Part shown: piece after piece, positions 26,979 through 38,636 of the stretch | Position numbering within the stretch: the stretch's first letter is position 1 | How the letters are laid out: the number at the start of each line of letters is the position of its first letter | From: Bryobacteraceae bacterium | GTDB lineage: Bacteria > Acidobacteriota > Terriglobia > Bryobacterales > Bryobacteraceae | DNA: 64,000 nucleotides | Reading direction: 5' to 3' | Assembly (NCBI GenBank): GCA_026002855.1 | Contig: BPGD01000001.1 | Span: 2,240,001 to 2,304,000, forward strand | Notes under the pieces: generated by a model | The model's database searches: none | What the model was told of the DNA's origin: nothing | Seen by the model: the letters and a program-made list of their open reading frames with translations, nothing else | Position numbers and translations under genes: made by a program

Positions 26979-27902
26979 TCACAGTGCGCCCTCGAGGAAA
27001 CTCCACCCCTGCTCCCGCGCCGCCGCCGGAAAATCGTGCCCGCACGCCGGGTACACGGCCTTGAGCTTCCCGGGCGGAAACCGGCCGCGCACCGCCTCGA
27101 GCACCTCCCGCACGCCACGCACGTCGAAGTTGTCGTCGCCCGTCGGCGCGTTGACAAACACCGGCCGCGGGGCGATCAGTTCGAAGACGTCCGTGAAGTC
27201 GAATGGCATCCGCGCCGGGTCGCTGCCGAACTCGCTCGCAATCCGCGGCATGTAGCCCGCATGGCTCCAGCCGCGCAGGTCGCCGCCCATGTAGCGCCGG
27301 AAGCTCGTGAATCCGCAGCTCGTCACCACCGCCGCCACCCGCGGCTCGAACGCCGCCAGAAACAGCGCGTTGTGCCCGCCGAGCGAATGGCCCACGGCCG
27401 CGATCCGCCGCCCGTCCACCCCCTCCAGCGACGCAAGCAGCCGCAGCGCCCGCGCGTGGTTCAGAATGCCCTTCATCGTCGCGCTCGCGTAGCCGCGCGC
27501 GTACGGGTCGCAGCGGTACTCGCCGAAGTTCGGATAGTCCGGCGCCAGCACCGTCCAGCCGCGCTGCGCCAGCTCCTTCGCCAGATGCAGGTTCGGCCGC
27601 CCGCCCAGTCCCGCCGGCTCGTCCTTGCCGATCTTCGTCGTCTGGTGAAGGCACAGCGCCGCCAGCCGCCGCGGATGCGGCCGGTCCGGCACAAGGAGCC
27701 AGGCCGGAACAAGATCGCCCGGTTCCGCTTCAAACAGAATCTTGCGTCTTTGATATCCCTCCCCGCGCTGCTCCTCCACCGTCTCCTGCCGCGGCGGCCC
27801 GTCCGGGTCCGGCATCGGCCCCATCACGCGCTCCAGCGCCTCCAGCCGTGCGCGCCGCCGCTGCACCATCCCCAGCAGAAAGGCCCGTCTCGTAGCGCTC
27901 AT
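26979..27902 (-). CDS. Alpha/beta hydrolase (dienelactone-hydrolase / acetyl-xylan-esterase-like)
   Basis: A 307-residue hydrolase. The nucleophile elbow is GHSLGGHN (near residue 165), the acid Asp lies in NAPTGDDNFD, and the His in ACGHDFP near the C-terminus, giving a complete Ser-Asp-His order. An oxyanion-type LCLHQTTKIGKDE segment precedes them. The start MSATRRAFLLGMV is Tat-like but short; the -10-like TGATAC ends 5 bases before this ATG. A relic of this gene's 5' part lies just upstream (about 28012-28192). Substrate unknown; carbohydrate esterases share this pattern. LacI follows 60 bases downstream. Confidence 0.82.
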   Translation of the reverse strand: MSATRRAFLLGMVQRRRARLEALERVMGPMPDPDGPPRQETVEEQRGEGYQRRKILFEAEPGDLVPAWLLVPDRPHPRRLAALCLHQTTKIGKDEPAGLGGRPNLHLAKELAQRGWTVLAPDYPNFGEYRCDPYARGYASATMKGILNHARALRLLASLEGVDGRRIAAVGHSLGGHNALFLAAFEPRVAAVVTSCGFTSFRRYMGGDLRGWSHAGYMPRIASEFGSDPARMPFDFTDVFELIAPRPVFVNAPTGDDNFDVRGVREVLEAVRGRFPPGKLKAVYPACGHDFPAAAREQGWSFLEGAL

Positions 27903-28011
27903 CGCCCGTATCATCGCGCAACCGCCCGGCCGCCGCAGCCGGGCGCCCTCGGACGGCCGTCTTCCGGCCGGCGGGCGCTCTCCGGGCGGCGTCATGCGGA
28001 CGTCGCGCCCG

Positions 28012-28192
28012 TGGCCGGTCCGGCCCGCGCCGCCAGGCCTGAACAAGATTGCCCGGTTCTGCTTCAAACAATTTCCCGCGTCTTTGCAACGCCTCCCGCA
28101 CCGCTCCTGCAATGCGCCCCGCCCCGCCGGCCTGGCACTGGCGCCATCGCCTGCTCCAGCGCTTCCCCGCCGCGCGCCGCCGCCCGCCCTTC
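28012..28192 (-). pseudogene. Decayed copy of the 5' part of the adjacent alpha/beta hydrolase gene
   Basis: This stretch aligns with 27675-27865 inside the hydrolase gene in the same orientation, with many substitutions and small indels. The clearest block is AACAAGATTGCCCGGTTCTG against AACAAGATCGCCCGGTTCCG, followed by a shared GCGTCTTTG. On the minus strand one frame reads KLFEAEPGNLVQAW, against ILFEAEPGDLVPAW in the intact protein, and later GPDRPRARR against VPDRPHPRR. There is no start or intact frame. It is interpreted as the remnant of a duplicated paralogue. It fills most of the gap before the YVTN gene. Confidence 0.7.
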
Positions 28193-28225
28193 CCCCGGCC
28201 CTGCCGTCCGGCGGAAAATGTTTCC

Positions 28226-29206
28226 ATGCGGCCCCGGTTTCTCCTCCTGGCTTCCCTGGCGGGCGCTTCCGCCCTCTGCGCCCAGGTGCTCATCCTCCAC
28301 AAGGGCGACGACTCGCTCGGCCTCTACGACCCCGCTGCCGGCAAACTCATCACGAAGATCCCCGTCGGCTCAAAACCCCACGAGTTTGCCGTCACCCCGG
28401 ACGGCCGCTTCGCCTTCGTCACCAACTATGGCGTCGACTCCTGGACCGAGGACAAACAGGGCGGCAACACGCTCACCGTCGTCGATCTCGCTGCCCGCAA
28501 ACCGGACGGCGAAATTTCCCTCGGCGGCCATCACCGGCCCCACGGCATCCAGCTCGGCCGCTCCGGCCGGCTTTACGTCACCTGCGACTTTCCGCCCTCC
28601 CTCGCCGTCATCGACAGCCGGCGGCGCCGCCTGTTGCACGCCATCCCCGTCTCCGGCAAGCTACCCCACCTCGTGGCCGTGACCGCCGACGAACGCCAGG
28701 CCTGGACGGCCGACTCCGGCTCCGGTACGGTCAGTGTGATCGACCTGCGCACCCGGCGCCAGCGCGGCTCCATCGACGTCGGCGGCGTCCCCATGGGCAT
28801 CGCCCTCTCGCCCGACGAGAAGACGCTCTATGTCGGCACGCGTACGGCCAACACCGTCGTCGTCGTTGATGCCGTCACCAACACCGTGAAACGCAAGATC
28901 GGCGTCCCGGGCCAGCCTTCCCGTACCGTCGTCTCGCCCGACAACCGCTGGGTCTACGTCTCGCTGATCGAGTCCGGCGAGGTCGCCATCATCGACGCGT
29001 CCACGCTCCTCGAAGCCCGGCGCGCCCGCGTCGGCTCGCACGCCGAGGGCATTCGCCTCCATCCCGAAAGCAACACCCTGTTCGTTTCCGCCCAGGGCGA
29101 CAATCGAACCGTCCGTTTTCGGCTGCCGTCGCTCGAGCCGATCACCGTCTTCGAGACGGCCTCCAGGCCCGATCCCGTCTACCTGCTGCGCGACTCAGGC
29201 AAATAA
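28226..29206 (+). CDS. Secreted YVTN-type beta-propeller protein
   Basis: A 326-residue exported protein: a signal peptide (MRPRFLLLASLAGASALCAQ) followed by about seven propeller blades with the recurrent pattern of VTPDGRFAFVTN, VTADERQAWTADSGSGTVSVIDL, LSPDEKTLYVGTRTANTVVVVD and VSPDNRWVYVSL. Such repeats form a beta-propeller that commonly binds ligands or proteins at the surface; no catalytic residue can be named. The ATG follows the short gap containing the hydrolase relic. It is convergent with a small membrane protein gene 6 bases downstream. Confidence 0.87.
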   Translation: MRPRFLLLASLAGASALCAQVLILHKGDDSLGLYDPAAGKLITKIPVGSKPHEFAVTPDGRFAFVTNYGVDSWTEDKQGGNTLTVVDLAARKPDGEISLGGHHRPHGIQLGRSGRLYVTCDFPPSLAVIDSRRRRLLHAIPVSGKLPHLVAVTADERQAWTADSGSGTVSVIDLRTRRQRGSIDVGGVPMGIALSPDEKTLYVGTRTANTVVVVDAVTNTVKRKIGVPGQPSRTVVSPDNRWVYVSLIESGEVAIIDASTLLEARRARVGSHAEGIRLHPESNTLFVSAQGDNRTVRFRLPSLEPITVFETASRPDPVYLLRDSGK

Positions 29207-29212
29207 CGCCCT

Positions 29213-29506
29213 TCACCGCGACATCGCCGCCCAATAACCGGCGGCGAACGCTCCCATCGCGCCCAGCAGCACCCCAAGCCAGAACGCCGCATACCTTCTC
29301 CTGTCCAGGCGGATTCCCGGCTCGGCCTCCGCCTTCCGGCCGGCCGGATCCGCTCTGTCTTCGCGAGGCGCAAGCATCGCCTCGATCTCCTGCGCCATTT
29401 CCTCGAACGCCTGGCGGCTCTCGTCCAGCCGGCACAACGCCTCGGTGACAGACTCCCCAAACGCCTCTGCCTGACGCTCCACCGCCTCCACGGGCGACCG
29501 CTTCAT
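29213..29506 (-). CDS. Small hypothetical membrane-anchored protein
   Basis: A 97-residue frame with a helical, Glu/Ala-rich first half (VEAVERQAEAFGESVTEALC..., about 4-50, weak coiled-coil pattern), a charged linker and one C-terminal transmembrane helix (AAFWLGVLLGAMGAFAAGYW, about 72-91). It resembles tail-anchored or coiled-coil membrane proteins but no family is recognised. The ATG at 29506 is preferred; an upstream in-frame start would add 18 residues. No strong ribosome site. It lies between a convergent and a divergent neighbour. Confidence 0.5.
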   Translation of the reverse strand: MKRSPVEAVERQAEAFGESVTEALCRLDESRQAFEEMAQEIEAMLAPREDRADPAGRKAEAEPGIRLDRRRYAAFWLGVLLGAMGAFAAGYWAAMSR

Positions 29507-29603
29507 CCTGCCTATAGGTGGCCTGCGCCGCGGAAAAATCTCCGCCGAACTGCCGGTCACTCAGGATGAATCCTCTTTCAGACTCCCGCCCCGCCGTCAA
29601 CGG

Positions 29604-29609
29604 TAGAAT
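29604..29609 (+). promoter_or_regulatory. -10-like TAGAAT close to the start of the sorbosone-dehydrogenase-like gene
   Basis: TAGAAT ends 10 bases before the ATG at 29620, which would place transcription initiation at or next to the start codon. No Shine-Dalgarno sequence is visible, consistent with a leaderless mRNA. Confidence 0.45.
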
Positions 29610-29619
29610 GGCTGCTACG

Positions 29620-30810
29620 ATGACGATTGCACAATGGCTTTCCACGGCGGCCGTTCTGGGCCTCGCCGCCGCGTCCGCGCAGCCGGTCAAGCTGCCTCCG
29701 CCCTTCCACACGCCTTCGGCCTCGAATCCGCCCCGCGTGATCGAACGCCCCGACGGCGCGCGCCTTCAGGTGCCTGCCGGCTTTGACGTCCAGGAGTTCG
29801 CCTCCGGCTTCGAACGTCCGCGCTATATGATTTACGGCCCGGCCGGCGAAATCCTGCTCTCGGATTCGATGCGGCCCGGCAAAGTCTACGCCCTCGTCGA
29901 CCGCAATCACGACAACCGCATCACCGACGACGAGAAAACCGTCCTCCTCGAGGGACTCGACCGCCCCTTCGGCCTCGCCTTGTGGAAGGAGTTCCTGTAT
30001 GTGGCCGAGACCACTTCGGTCAAGCGCTATAAATACGACCCGAGAAAGCTTCAGGCCTTCAGCCCCGAAGAGATCGTTCCCCTGAAAGAGGCCGCCACCG
30101 GACATTGGACCCGCACCATTCTGTTCGACCGCAAGGGCGAAAAGTTCTACCTCGCCGTCGGCTCGCAGTCCAACGTCAGCCCCGGCGAGCCCGAAATCCG
30201 CGCCGCCATTCTCCGCTTCAATCCCGATGGCTCCGGCCGTGAATTCGTCGCCACCGGGACGCGCAACCCCATCGGCCTCGACTTCTACCCCGGCACGGAT
30301 ACCCTCTGGGCCGCCGTCCAGGAACGCGACGGTCTCGGCGACGACCTCGTGCCGGACTACTTCACCTCCATCCGCTTCGGCGGCTTTTACGGCTGGCCCT
30401 ACGCCTACATCGGCCCCAATGAGGACCCGCGCAACCGCGGGCAGCGGCCGGACCTCGTCGCCAAAACCATCGTGCCGGACGTGATCCTCCCCGCCCACGT
30501 CGCCGTGCTCGATGCCCGCTTTTACACCGGGAAAATGTTCCCTGAACGATATCGCGGAGGCGCTTTCCTCGCCTTTCACGGATCCTGGAACCGCTCGCAA
30601 CGGATCGGATATTCTGTGGCTTTCATCCCTTTTAAAGACGGAAAACCGGCCGGTCCGCCCGAGGATTTCCTCACCGGTTTCATGCTCGATCCGTCGCGAA
30701 AGGAGGTCTGGGGCCGGCCCGTCGGCCTCCTCCAGATGAAGGACGGCAGCCTCCTCGTTTCCGATGACGGAGGTAACCGCCTGTGGCGAATCACCTACTC
30801 AAGACCCTGA
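29620..30810 (+). CDS. Secreted PQQ-dependent sugar / L-sorbosone dehydrogenase-like protein
   Basis: About 396 residues with a signal peptide (QWLSTAAVLGLAAASAQP) and a six-bladed propeller of the soluble glucose/sorbosone dehydrogenase type: MIYGPAGEILLSDSMRPGKVY, GLDRPFGLALWKEFLYVAET, GTRNPIGLDFYPGTDTLWAAV, then GGFYGWPYAYIG, AHVAVLDARFYTG and FLAFHGSWNRSQRIGY. Such enzymes oxidise sugars in the periplasm and pass electrons to carriers. Whether it binds PQQ is not proven by these motifs. It overlaps the heptaheme cytochrome gene by 28 bases, a natural electron acceptor. The start at 29620 is chosen from the TAGAAT spacing; ATG 29608 is the alternative. Confidence 0.82.
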   Translation: MTIAQWLSTAAVLGLAAASAQPVKLPPPFHTPSASNPPRVIERPDGARLQVPAGFDVQEFASGFERPRYMIYGPAGEILLSDSMRPGKVYALVDRNHDNRITDDEKTVLLEGLDRPFGLALWKEFLYVAETTSVKRYKYDPRKLQAFSPEEIVPLKEAATGHWTRTILFDRKGEKFYLAVGSQSNVSPGEPEIRAAILRFNPDGSGREFVATGTRNPIGLDFYPGTDTLWAAVQERDGLGDDLVPDYFTSIRFGGFYGWPYAYIGPNEDPRNRGQRPDLVAKTIVPDVILPAHVAVLDARFYTGKMFPERYRGGAFLAFHGSWNRSQRIGYSVAFIPFKDGKPAGPPEDFLTGFMLDPSRKEVWGRPVGLLQMKDGSLLVSDDGGNRLWRITYSRP

Positions 30811-31436
30811 TTCCTCTCCTGATCCTCACGGGGGCGGCGGCCGCGCTGTCCGCTCCCCGCCGGCCCTTCTCGCACAAATACCATCTCAAACAGGTCACGT
30901 CCTGCGAAAACTGCCACCGGGACGCCACCTCTTCCACGAAGGCCGCCGACAATCTTCTGCCCGACACTATGGCCTGCGTCACCTGCCACGACGAGGTGGA
31001 AATCGGCGAACCAAATAAAACCGGCGTCGATAAATTCAACCACTCCATTCATGTCCAGATGGGCAATATCGCTGCCGTTATTTCTGCGGCCGTGAAGGCA
31101 AAAACCTATCTCGGAGACCATCCGCCTTCCCCGGAATTCCTCGCTCAGGTCAAAGATCCCTGCACCGCCTGCCACCGGGGAATTCCGGAAAGCGAAAATG
31201 TCCCGCACGGCCAGAAAACCGCCGCCCATTTCCCCCAGATGGCCGATTGCCTCGTCTGTCACAGCCGCATCAACCCGCCGGACTCCTGCCTGAAGTGCCA
31301 CGTCGAGCCGGCCCAGGGCTTCCGCCCCGCCAGCCACACCCAGGAGTTCGTGGACAAACACGGCGACAAGGGCTTTCCCCGCCAGGGTTGTGCCGTCTGC
31401 CACGGCCGGAAGTTCACCTGCAAGGGCTGCCACTGA
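30783..31436 (+). CDS. Heptaheme c-type cytochrome (cytochrome c3/c7-like)
   Basis: A secreted protein of 217 residues with seven CXXCH heme sites: CENCH, CVTCH, CTACH, CLVCH, CLKCH, CAVCH and CKGCH, the last being the very C-terminus. The signal peptide is ANHLLKTLIPLLILTGAAAALSA. Several spare His residues (FSHKYH, FNHSIH, AAHF, SHTQ) can act as distal ligands, as in bis-His multiheme proteins. The GTG start is set by GGAGGT 8 bases upstream and makes the gene overlap the dehydrogenase-like gene. A periplasmic electron carrier role is inferred. Cytochrome c maturation genes are not in the window. Confidence 0.92.
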   Translation: MANHLLKTLIPLLILTGAAAALSAPRRPFSHKYHLKQVTSCENCHRDATSSTKAADNLLPDTMACVTCHDEVEIGEPNKTGVDKFNHSIHVQMGNIAAVISAAVKAKTYLGDHPPSPEFLAQVKDPCTACHRGIPESENVPHGQKTAAHFPQMADCLVCHSRINPPDSCLKCHVEPAQGFRPASHTQEFVDKHGDKGFPRQGCAVCHGRKFTCKGCH

Positions 31437-31451
31437 CCTCCGCCCCGCTGG

Positions 31452-31457
31452 TATCAT
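31452..31457 (+). promoter_or_regulatory. -10-like TATCAT close to the start of the C45 hydrolase gene
   Basis: TATCAT ends 7 bases before the ATG at 31465, and no ribosome binding site lies between, which suggests a leaderless transcript. Confidence 0.45.
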
Positions 31458-31464
31458 CGGACGC

Positions 31465-32853
31465 ATGACACGGCGTGAATCGGCGCGGCTCCTCGCCGCG
31501 GCGGCGGCCGCCCTGCCGCTCGCCACCTGCCAGTCCGGCTCGGACCCCCGGCTGGCCGGCTCTCACCGCGGCCAGACCACCAACGGATGGATCCCCGTCC
31601 GGCTCTCCGGCAGTCCCGAGCGCATCGGCTTCCAGCACGGATTCCTGCTTGCGAAGGAGATTGAAGACGCGCTCGCGGTGACAAAGCTCAACCTCGAACA
31701 CGATACCGGGCGGAACTGGGCCTTCTTCCGCCAGGCAGCCGAAAAGATCCTCTGGCCGAAGCTCCCGCCTGAATATCAGCGCGAGCTCCGTGGCATGGCG
31801 GACGGCCTCGCCCGCGCCGGCGTCCAGGCCGACATCTACGACCTCACCGCCCACAACGCCAGCATCGAGCTCGGCTACTACACGGCCTCGCTCGACGCAC
31901 AGAAAAAGTCCGCCGCCCCGGACCGTTGCAGCGCCTTCGTCGCCACCGGAAGCTGGACCCGCGACGGCCAGCCCGTCATCGCCCACAACAACTGGTCCGG
32001 CTACCTCGAGGGCGCACGCTGGAATATCATCTTCGACATCCGTCCCGAACGCGGCCACCGCATCCTCATGGACGGCTTCCCAGGCTTCATCCACTCCGGC
32101 GACGACTTCGGCATCAACTCCGCCGGGCTCGCCATCACCGAGACCACCATCACCGCCTTCCACGGCTTCGACCCCGAAGGCGTGGCCGAGTTCGCCCGCG
32201 CCCGCCAGGCGATGCAGTACGCGTCATCCATTGACGAGTTCGCCGCTTTCATGATCCGCGGCAACAACGGCGGGTACGCCAACGCCTGGCTCGTCGCCGA
32301 CGTCCGCCGCAACGAAATCGCCCGCCTCGAACTCGGCCTGAAAAACGTCACCCTTGAACGCACCCGGGACGGATATTTCTCCGGCGCCAACTTCCCCGTC
32401 AACCCGCGGCTCGCCGCCGAGGAAACCACGTTCCCGGTGAACGACCCTTCCGTGAGCGCCAACGCCCGCCGCGCCCGCTGGGAACAGCTCCTGGCCGAAT
32501 ACCGCGGCCGCATCGGCCTCGAAGAGGCCAAACGCTTCCTCGCCGATCACTACGACACGTTCGACAAGAAAGACGCCTCCCCCAACGAGCGCACCCTCTG
32601 CGGACACGTCGACTTAAGCCCCCGCGGCATGAAGCCCTGGCAGGACGAGTTCGGCCCGGCCGGCGCCGTGCAGGCCAAGGCCGCCGATGCCGGCATGATC
32701 CGCCGCATGGAACTCGAGGCCGCCATGGGCCACCCCTGCGGCATCGGCTTCCGCGCCGACGAGCATCTGGCCAGATATCCGCAGTTCGCCTGGATGAAGC
32801 CGCTCCTTCGCGACCTCCCGGCCCACCCCTGGACGCGCTTCCGCGCCGGCTGA
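31465..32853 (+). CDS. C45-family Ntn hydrolase / phospholipase-B-like protein
   Basis: A 462-residue exported protein; the N-terminus (TRRESARLLAAAAAALPLATC) is Tat/lipoprotein-like, with a Cys at residue 22 that may be lipidated. The central DRCSAFVATGSW segment (about residue 154) supplies the Cys that becomes the N-terminal nucleophile in acyl-CoA:6-APA acyltransferase-like and phospholipase-B-like enzymes. GQPVIAHNNW and FPGFIHSGDDFGINSAGLAITETT are further family blocks. Such enzymes cleave amides of acyl groups and are activated by self-cleavage before the Cys. The natural substrate is unknown. It lies after the cytochrome gene without overlap. Confidence 0.78.
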   Translation: MTRRESARLLAAAAAALPLATCQSGSDPRLAGSHRGQTTNGWIPVRLSGSPERIGFQHGFLLAKEIEDALAVTKLNLEHDTGRNWAFFRQAAEKILWPKLPPEYQRELRGMADGLARAGVQADIYDLTAHNASIELGYYTASLDAQKKSAAPDRCSAFVATGSWTRDGQPVIAHNNWSGYLEGARWNIIFDIRPERGHRILMDGFPGFIHSGDDFGINSAGLAITETTITAFHGFDPEGVAEFARARQAMQYASSIDEFAAFMIRGNNGGYANAWLVADVRRNEIARLELGLKNVTLERTRDGYFSGANFPVNPRLAAEETTFPVNDPSVSANARRARWEQLLAEYRGRIGLEEAKRFLADHYDTFDKKDASPNERTLCGHVDLSPRGMKPWQDEFGPAGAVQAKAADAGMIRRMELEAAMGHPCGIGFRADEHLARYPQFAWMKPLLRDLPAHPWTRFRAG

Positions 32854-32912
32854 CACTCTCGCCGAAAGCGCCGTCACAGCAGTTCGCAAGACGCGGCGCC
32901 GCCGGAAACCCG

Positions 32913-32918
32913 TACAAT
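32913..32918 (+). promoter_or_regulatory. -10-like TACAAT upstream of the AmpD-like gene
   Basis: TACAAT about 72 bases before the ATG in a GC-rich spacer. No consensus -35 was seen. Confidence 0.3.
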
Positions 32919-32990
32919 TCCAACGTCTTCCGCTCGCTGCCCGCAGGCCGGGCGCCGCCTGTGCCCGCGCGGCCGTGGAAAATCCCGGCC

Positions 32991-33689
32991 ATGGCGAACA
33001 CTCTCATCGAGACACCCGACTGGATTGACTCGAAGACCTTCCGTCTGCCCGGCTCCTGCTATTGGGCCCAGCGCGTCCCCAAGAGCCTCATCGTCCTGCA
33101 CGCCACCGCAAGCTCGAACGCCCGCAGCGTCTTCGACACCTGGAAAAGCCCGTCCAACGGCCGTGTCGCCACCGCCTTCGTCGTCGAACGCGACGGCCGC
33201 ATCTTCCAGATGTTTCCACCCGACTGCTGGGCCTACCACCTCGGCATGCGTGAACGCAATCCCGGCCACTACAATGACCGCCGCTCCATCGGCATCGAAA
33301 TCGTCAACCCCGGCCCCCTCCGGCCCGACCCCGACGGCGGCGACACCCTCAACTGGTGGCCCAAAAACTTCCGCACCCCCTGGTGCCGCCTCTCGGAAAC
33401 CGACAGATACGTCCGAAGCGATTTCCGCGGCTACGCCTGGTACGCCGCCTTCACCCGCGAACAGGAGCAGGCCGTGCAGCGCCTCGCCGCCTACCTGTGC
33501 CAGAAATTCGGCATCCCCTTCACGCTGCCCCCGGCCTCCCGCCGCCCCATGTACGACCCGGACTTCTTCTGCCGGTTCTCGGGCATCGCCGCCCACCAGA
33601 ACTTCCGACCGGACAAGCTCGACGTCGGCCCTGCCTGGAACTGGGACTCGCTCCTGCCTCCCGCCGAAACATGGCCGCAGGCCGCCTGA
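32991..33689 (+). CDS. N-acetylmuramoyl-L-alanine amidase-like protein (amidase_2/AmpD fold)
   Basis: A 232-residue protein with the T7-lysozyme/AmpD pattern: LIVLHATASSN with the first zinc His (about residue 40), FVVERDGRIFQMFPPD, DRRSIGIEIVN, and a late AHQNFRPDKLDVGPAWNW that supplies the second His and the Lys/Asp of the catalytic site. It likely cleaves the amide between muramic acid and peptide in peptidoglycan turnover. No signal peptide is obvious with the chosen ATG, so a cytoplasmic recycling role (AmpD-like) is as likely as secretion. An in-frame start ten codons earlier exists. Confidence 0.85.
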   Translation: MANTLIETPDWIDSKTFRLPGSCYWAQRVPKSLIVLHATASSNARSVFDTWKSPSNGRVATAFVVERDGRIFQMFPPDCWAYHLGMRERNPGHYNDRRSIGIEIVNPGPLRPDPDGGDTLNWWPKNFRTPWCRLSETDRYVRSDFRGYAWYAAFTREQEQAVQRLAAYLCQKFGIPFTLPPASRRPMYDPDFFCRFSGIAAHQNFRPDKLDVGPAWNWDSLLPPAETWPQAA

Positions 33690-33699
33690 CCGCCGGCAT

Positions 33700-33748
33700 G
33701 CCGCCAGAAAAAACAAAACCGGGCGGACCCGTTTCCAGGTCCGCCCGG
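33700..33748 (-). terminator. Intrinsic terminator of the nifJ / DHOD-like operon
   Basis: A perfect 11-bp stem, CCGGGCGGACC and GGTCCGCCCGG, with an 8-base loop (33719-33748). On the minus strand it is followed by TTTTGTTTTTT. It lies 25 bases after the stop of the dihydroorotate-dehydrogenase-like gene. This is the clearest rho-independent terminator in the window. Confidence 0.88.
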
Positions 33749-33772
33749 GAGATCCCCGCCGAATTGCGGCAG

Positions 33773-34786
33773 CTAGCGCGTGGCGGGCTTCAGCGTGTAG
33801 CTCGAAAGGACCTTCATGTAGTTGGCGCGCTCGAACGCCGCCGGCTCGGCCACCGACTGCGCGCTCATCGAGCCCCGCATCTGGCTGATCGACTCGTACT
33901 CGTGCTCCTCCATCCAGTCGATCAGGTCCTCTTCCACCTTCTCCAGATACGGAATCCCGTGCCGCAGCAGCGCCGACGTCATCATCGTGCAGCGCGCCCC
34001 GGCCATGATGCCCTTCACCACGTCCTCGGCCGTGTGCACGCCGCCCGTGATTGCCAGGTCCGGCCGGATCCGGTTGTACAGCAGCGCCACCCAGTGCAGC
34101 CGCAGCCGCAGCTCGTCGCTGTCGCTCAGCACCAGGTTCGGCACCACCTCCAGGTTCTCGATGTCGAAGTCAGGCTGGTAGAAACGGTTGAACAGCACCA
34201 GCCCGTCCGCGCCCGCCGCGTCCAGCCGCATGGCGAAATTGCCGAAGGCGGTGAAAAACGGGCCCAGCTTCACGGACACCGGGACCCGCACGCTCGCCTT
34301 CACGTGGCTCACCAGGTCGCAGTAGGTGTCTTCGATCTTCTGTGCCGTCAGCTCCAGGTCCGTCGGGAGGAAGTAAATGTTCAGCTCCAGCGCGTCGGCG
34401 CCCGCCTGTTCCATCATCTGCGCATAGCGGATCCAGCCGCCGGTCGAGATCCCGTTCAGGCTCCCGATCACCGGCACGTCCACGCTCTCCTTTGCCTTGC
34501 GCAGATGCTCCAGGTAGGGCTCGGGGCCTAGGTTGTACGTCGTCAGCTCCGGAAAGTAGGTCGAAGCCTCGGCGTAAGACTCGGCCGACTCCGACAGGAA
34601 ACGGTCCAGTTCGCCGCTCTCCAGCTGGATCTGCTCCTCGAACAGCGAGTGCAGCACAATCGCGCTGGCCCCGGCGTCCTCCAGCCGCAGAATGTTGCCA
34701 ATGTCCTTGCACAGCGGCGACGAGGACGCCACCAGCGGCGAGCGGAGCCGAAGCCCCAGATACGTGGTCGTCAGATCAATGGACAT
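33773..34786 (-). CDS. Dihydroorotate-dehydrogenase-like flavoprotein paired with NifJ
   Basis: A 337-residue TIM-barrel protein of the dihydroorotate/dihydropyrimidine dehydrogenase type: [20 protein letters not shown] at the start, [41 protein letters not shown] with the Lys of the flavin site, [20 protein letters not shown] for phosphate binding and MRGSMSAQS late. It lacks an iron-sulfur domain. It follows nifJ after 3 bases, an arrangement seen in other bacteria with PFOR, so it may be an electron partner or accept reduced ferredoxin. A pyrimidine biosynthesis role is not supported by neighbours. Confidence 0.85.
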   Translation of the reverse strand: MSIDLTTTYLGLRLRSPLVASSSPLCKDIGNILRLEDAGASAIVLHSLFEEQIQLESGELDRFLSESAESYAEASTYFPELTTYNLGPEPYLEHLRKAKESVDVPVIGSLNGISTGGWIRYAQMMEQAGADALELNIYFLPTDLELTAQKIEDTYCDLVSHVKASVRVPVSVKLGPFFTAFGNFAMRLDAAGADGLVLFNRFYQPDFDIENLEVVPNLVLSDSDELRLRLHWVALLYNRIRPDLAITGGVHTAEDVVKGIMAGARCTMMTSALLRHGIPYLEKVEEDLIDWMEEHEYESISQMRGSMSAQSVAEPAAFERANYMKVLSSYTLKPATR

Positions 34787-34789
34787 GAC

Positions 34790-38389
<3,600 letters not shown>

Positions 38390-38636
38390 AGGGATCTCGC
38401 CTCTGCACGTTGCACGCCAGTTGCCAACCCCCTGAATTCGGGCAAATGACTCCCCATGTGCTGATTCAGGGACATTTCCTTCTCCCGTTCATTGTATTAA
38501 CTGGGCTAATGATTGGGGCATCTGCCCCACTCCCTGAAGAATCACTGGTTTCTCCCGTCCTGGCTGCACGATTTCACCCATGCCGTGGAGAGACAATGAA
38601 AACAGGCGCTGCGGCGCTGGAAATCGGACGGCATTG
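38390..38636. other. Divergent promoter region of nifJ and the POTRA/HEAT gene
   Basis: About 250 bases without a gene. On the minus strand TACAAT (38491-38496) is about 100 bases before the nifJ ATG, and the surrounding 38480-38515 tract is the most AT-rich part. Short open frames show no coding features. Confidence 0.45.
38491..38496 (-). promoter_or_regulatory. -10-like TACAAT upstream of nifJ
   Basis: Read on the minus strand, TTAATACAAT in a locally AT-rich tract about 100 bases before the nifJ start. The -35 region is not consensus. Confidence 0.4.

Noticed and set aside
27915-28112. Extended N-terminus of the alpha/beta hydrolase (start at 28112 on minus)
   Set aside because: The extra 70 residues are encoded by the relic region and spacer, are Arg/Gly/Pro-rich, and the ATG at 27902 has a -10-like element at a spacing seen for other genes.
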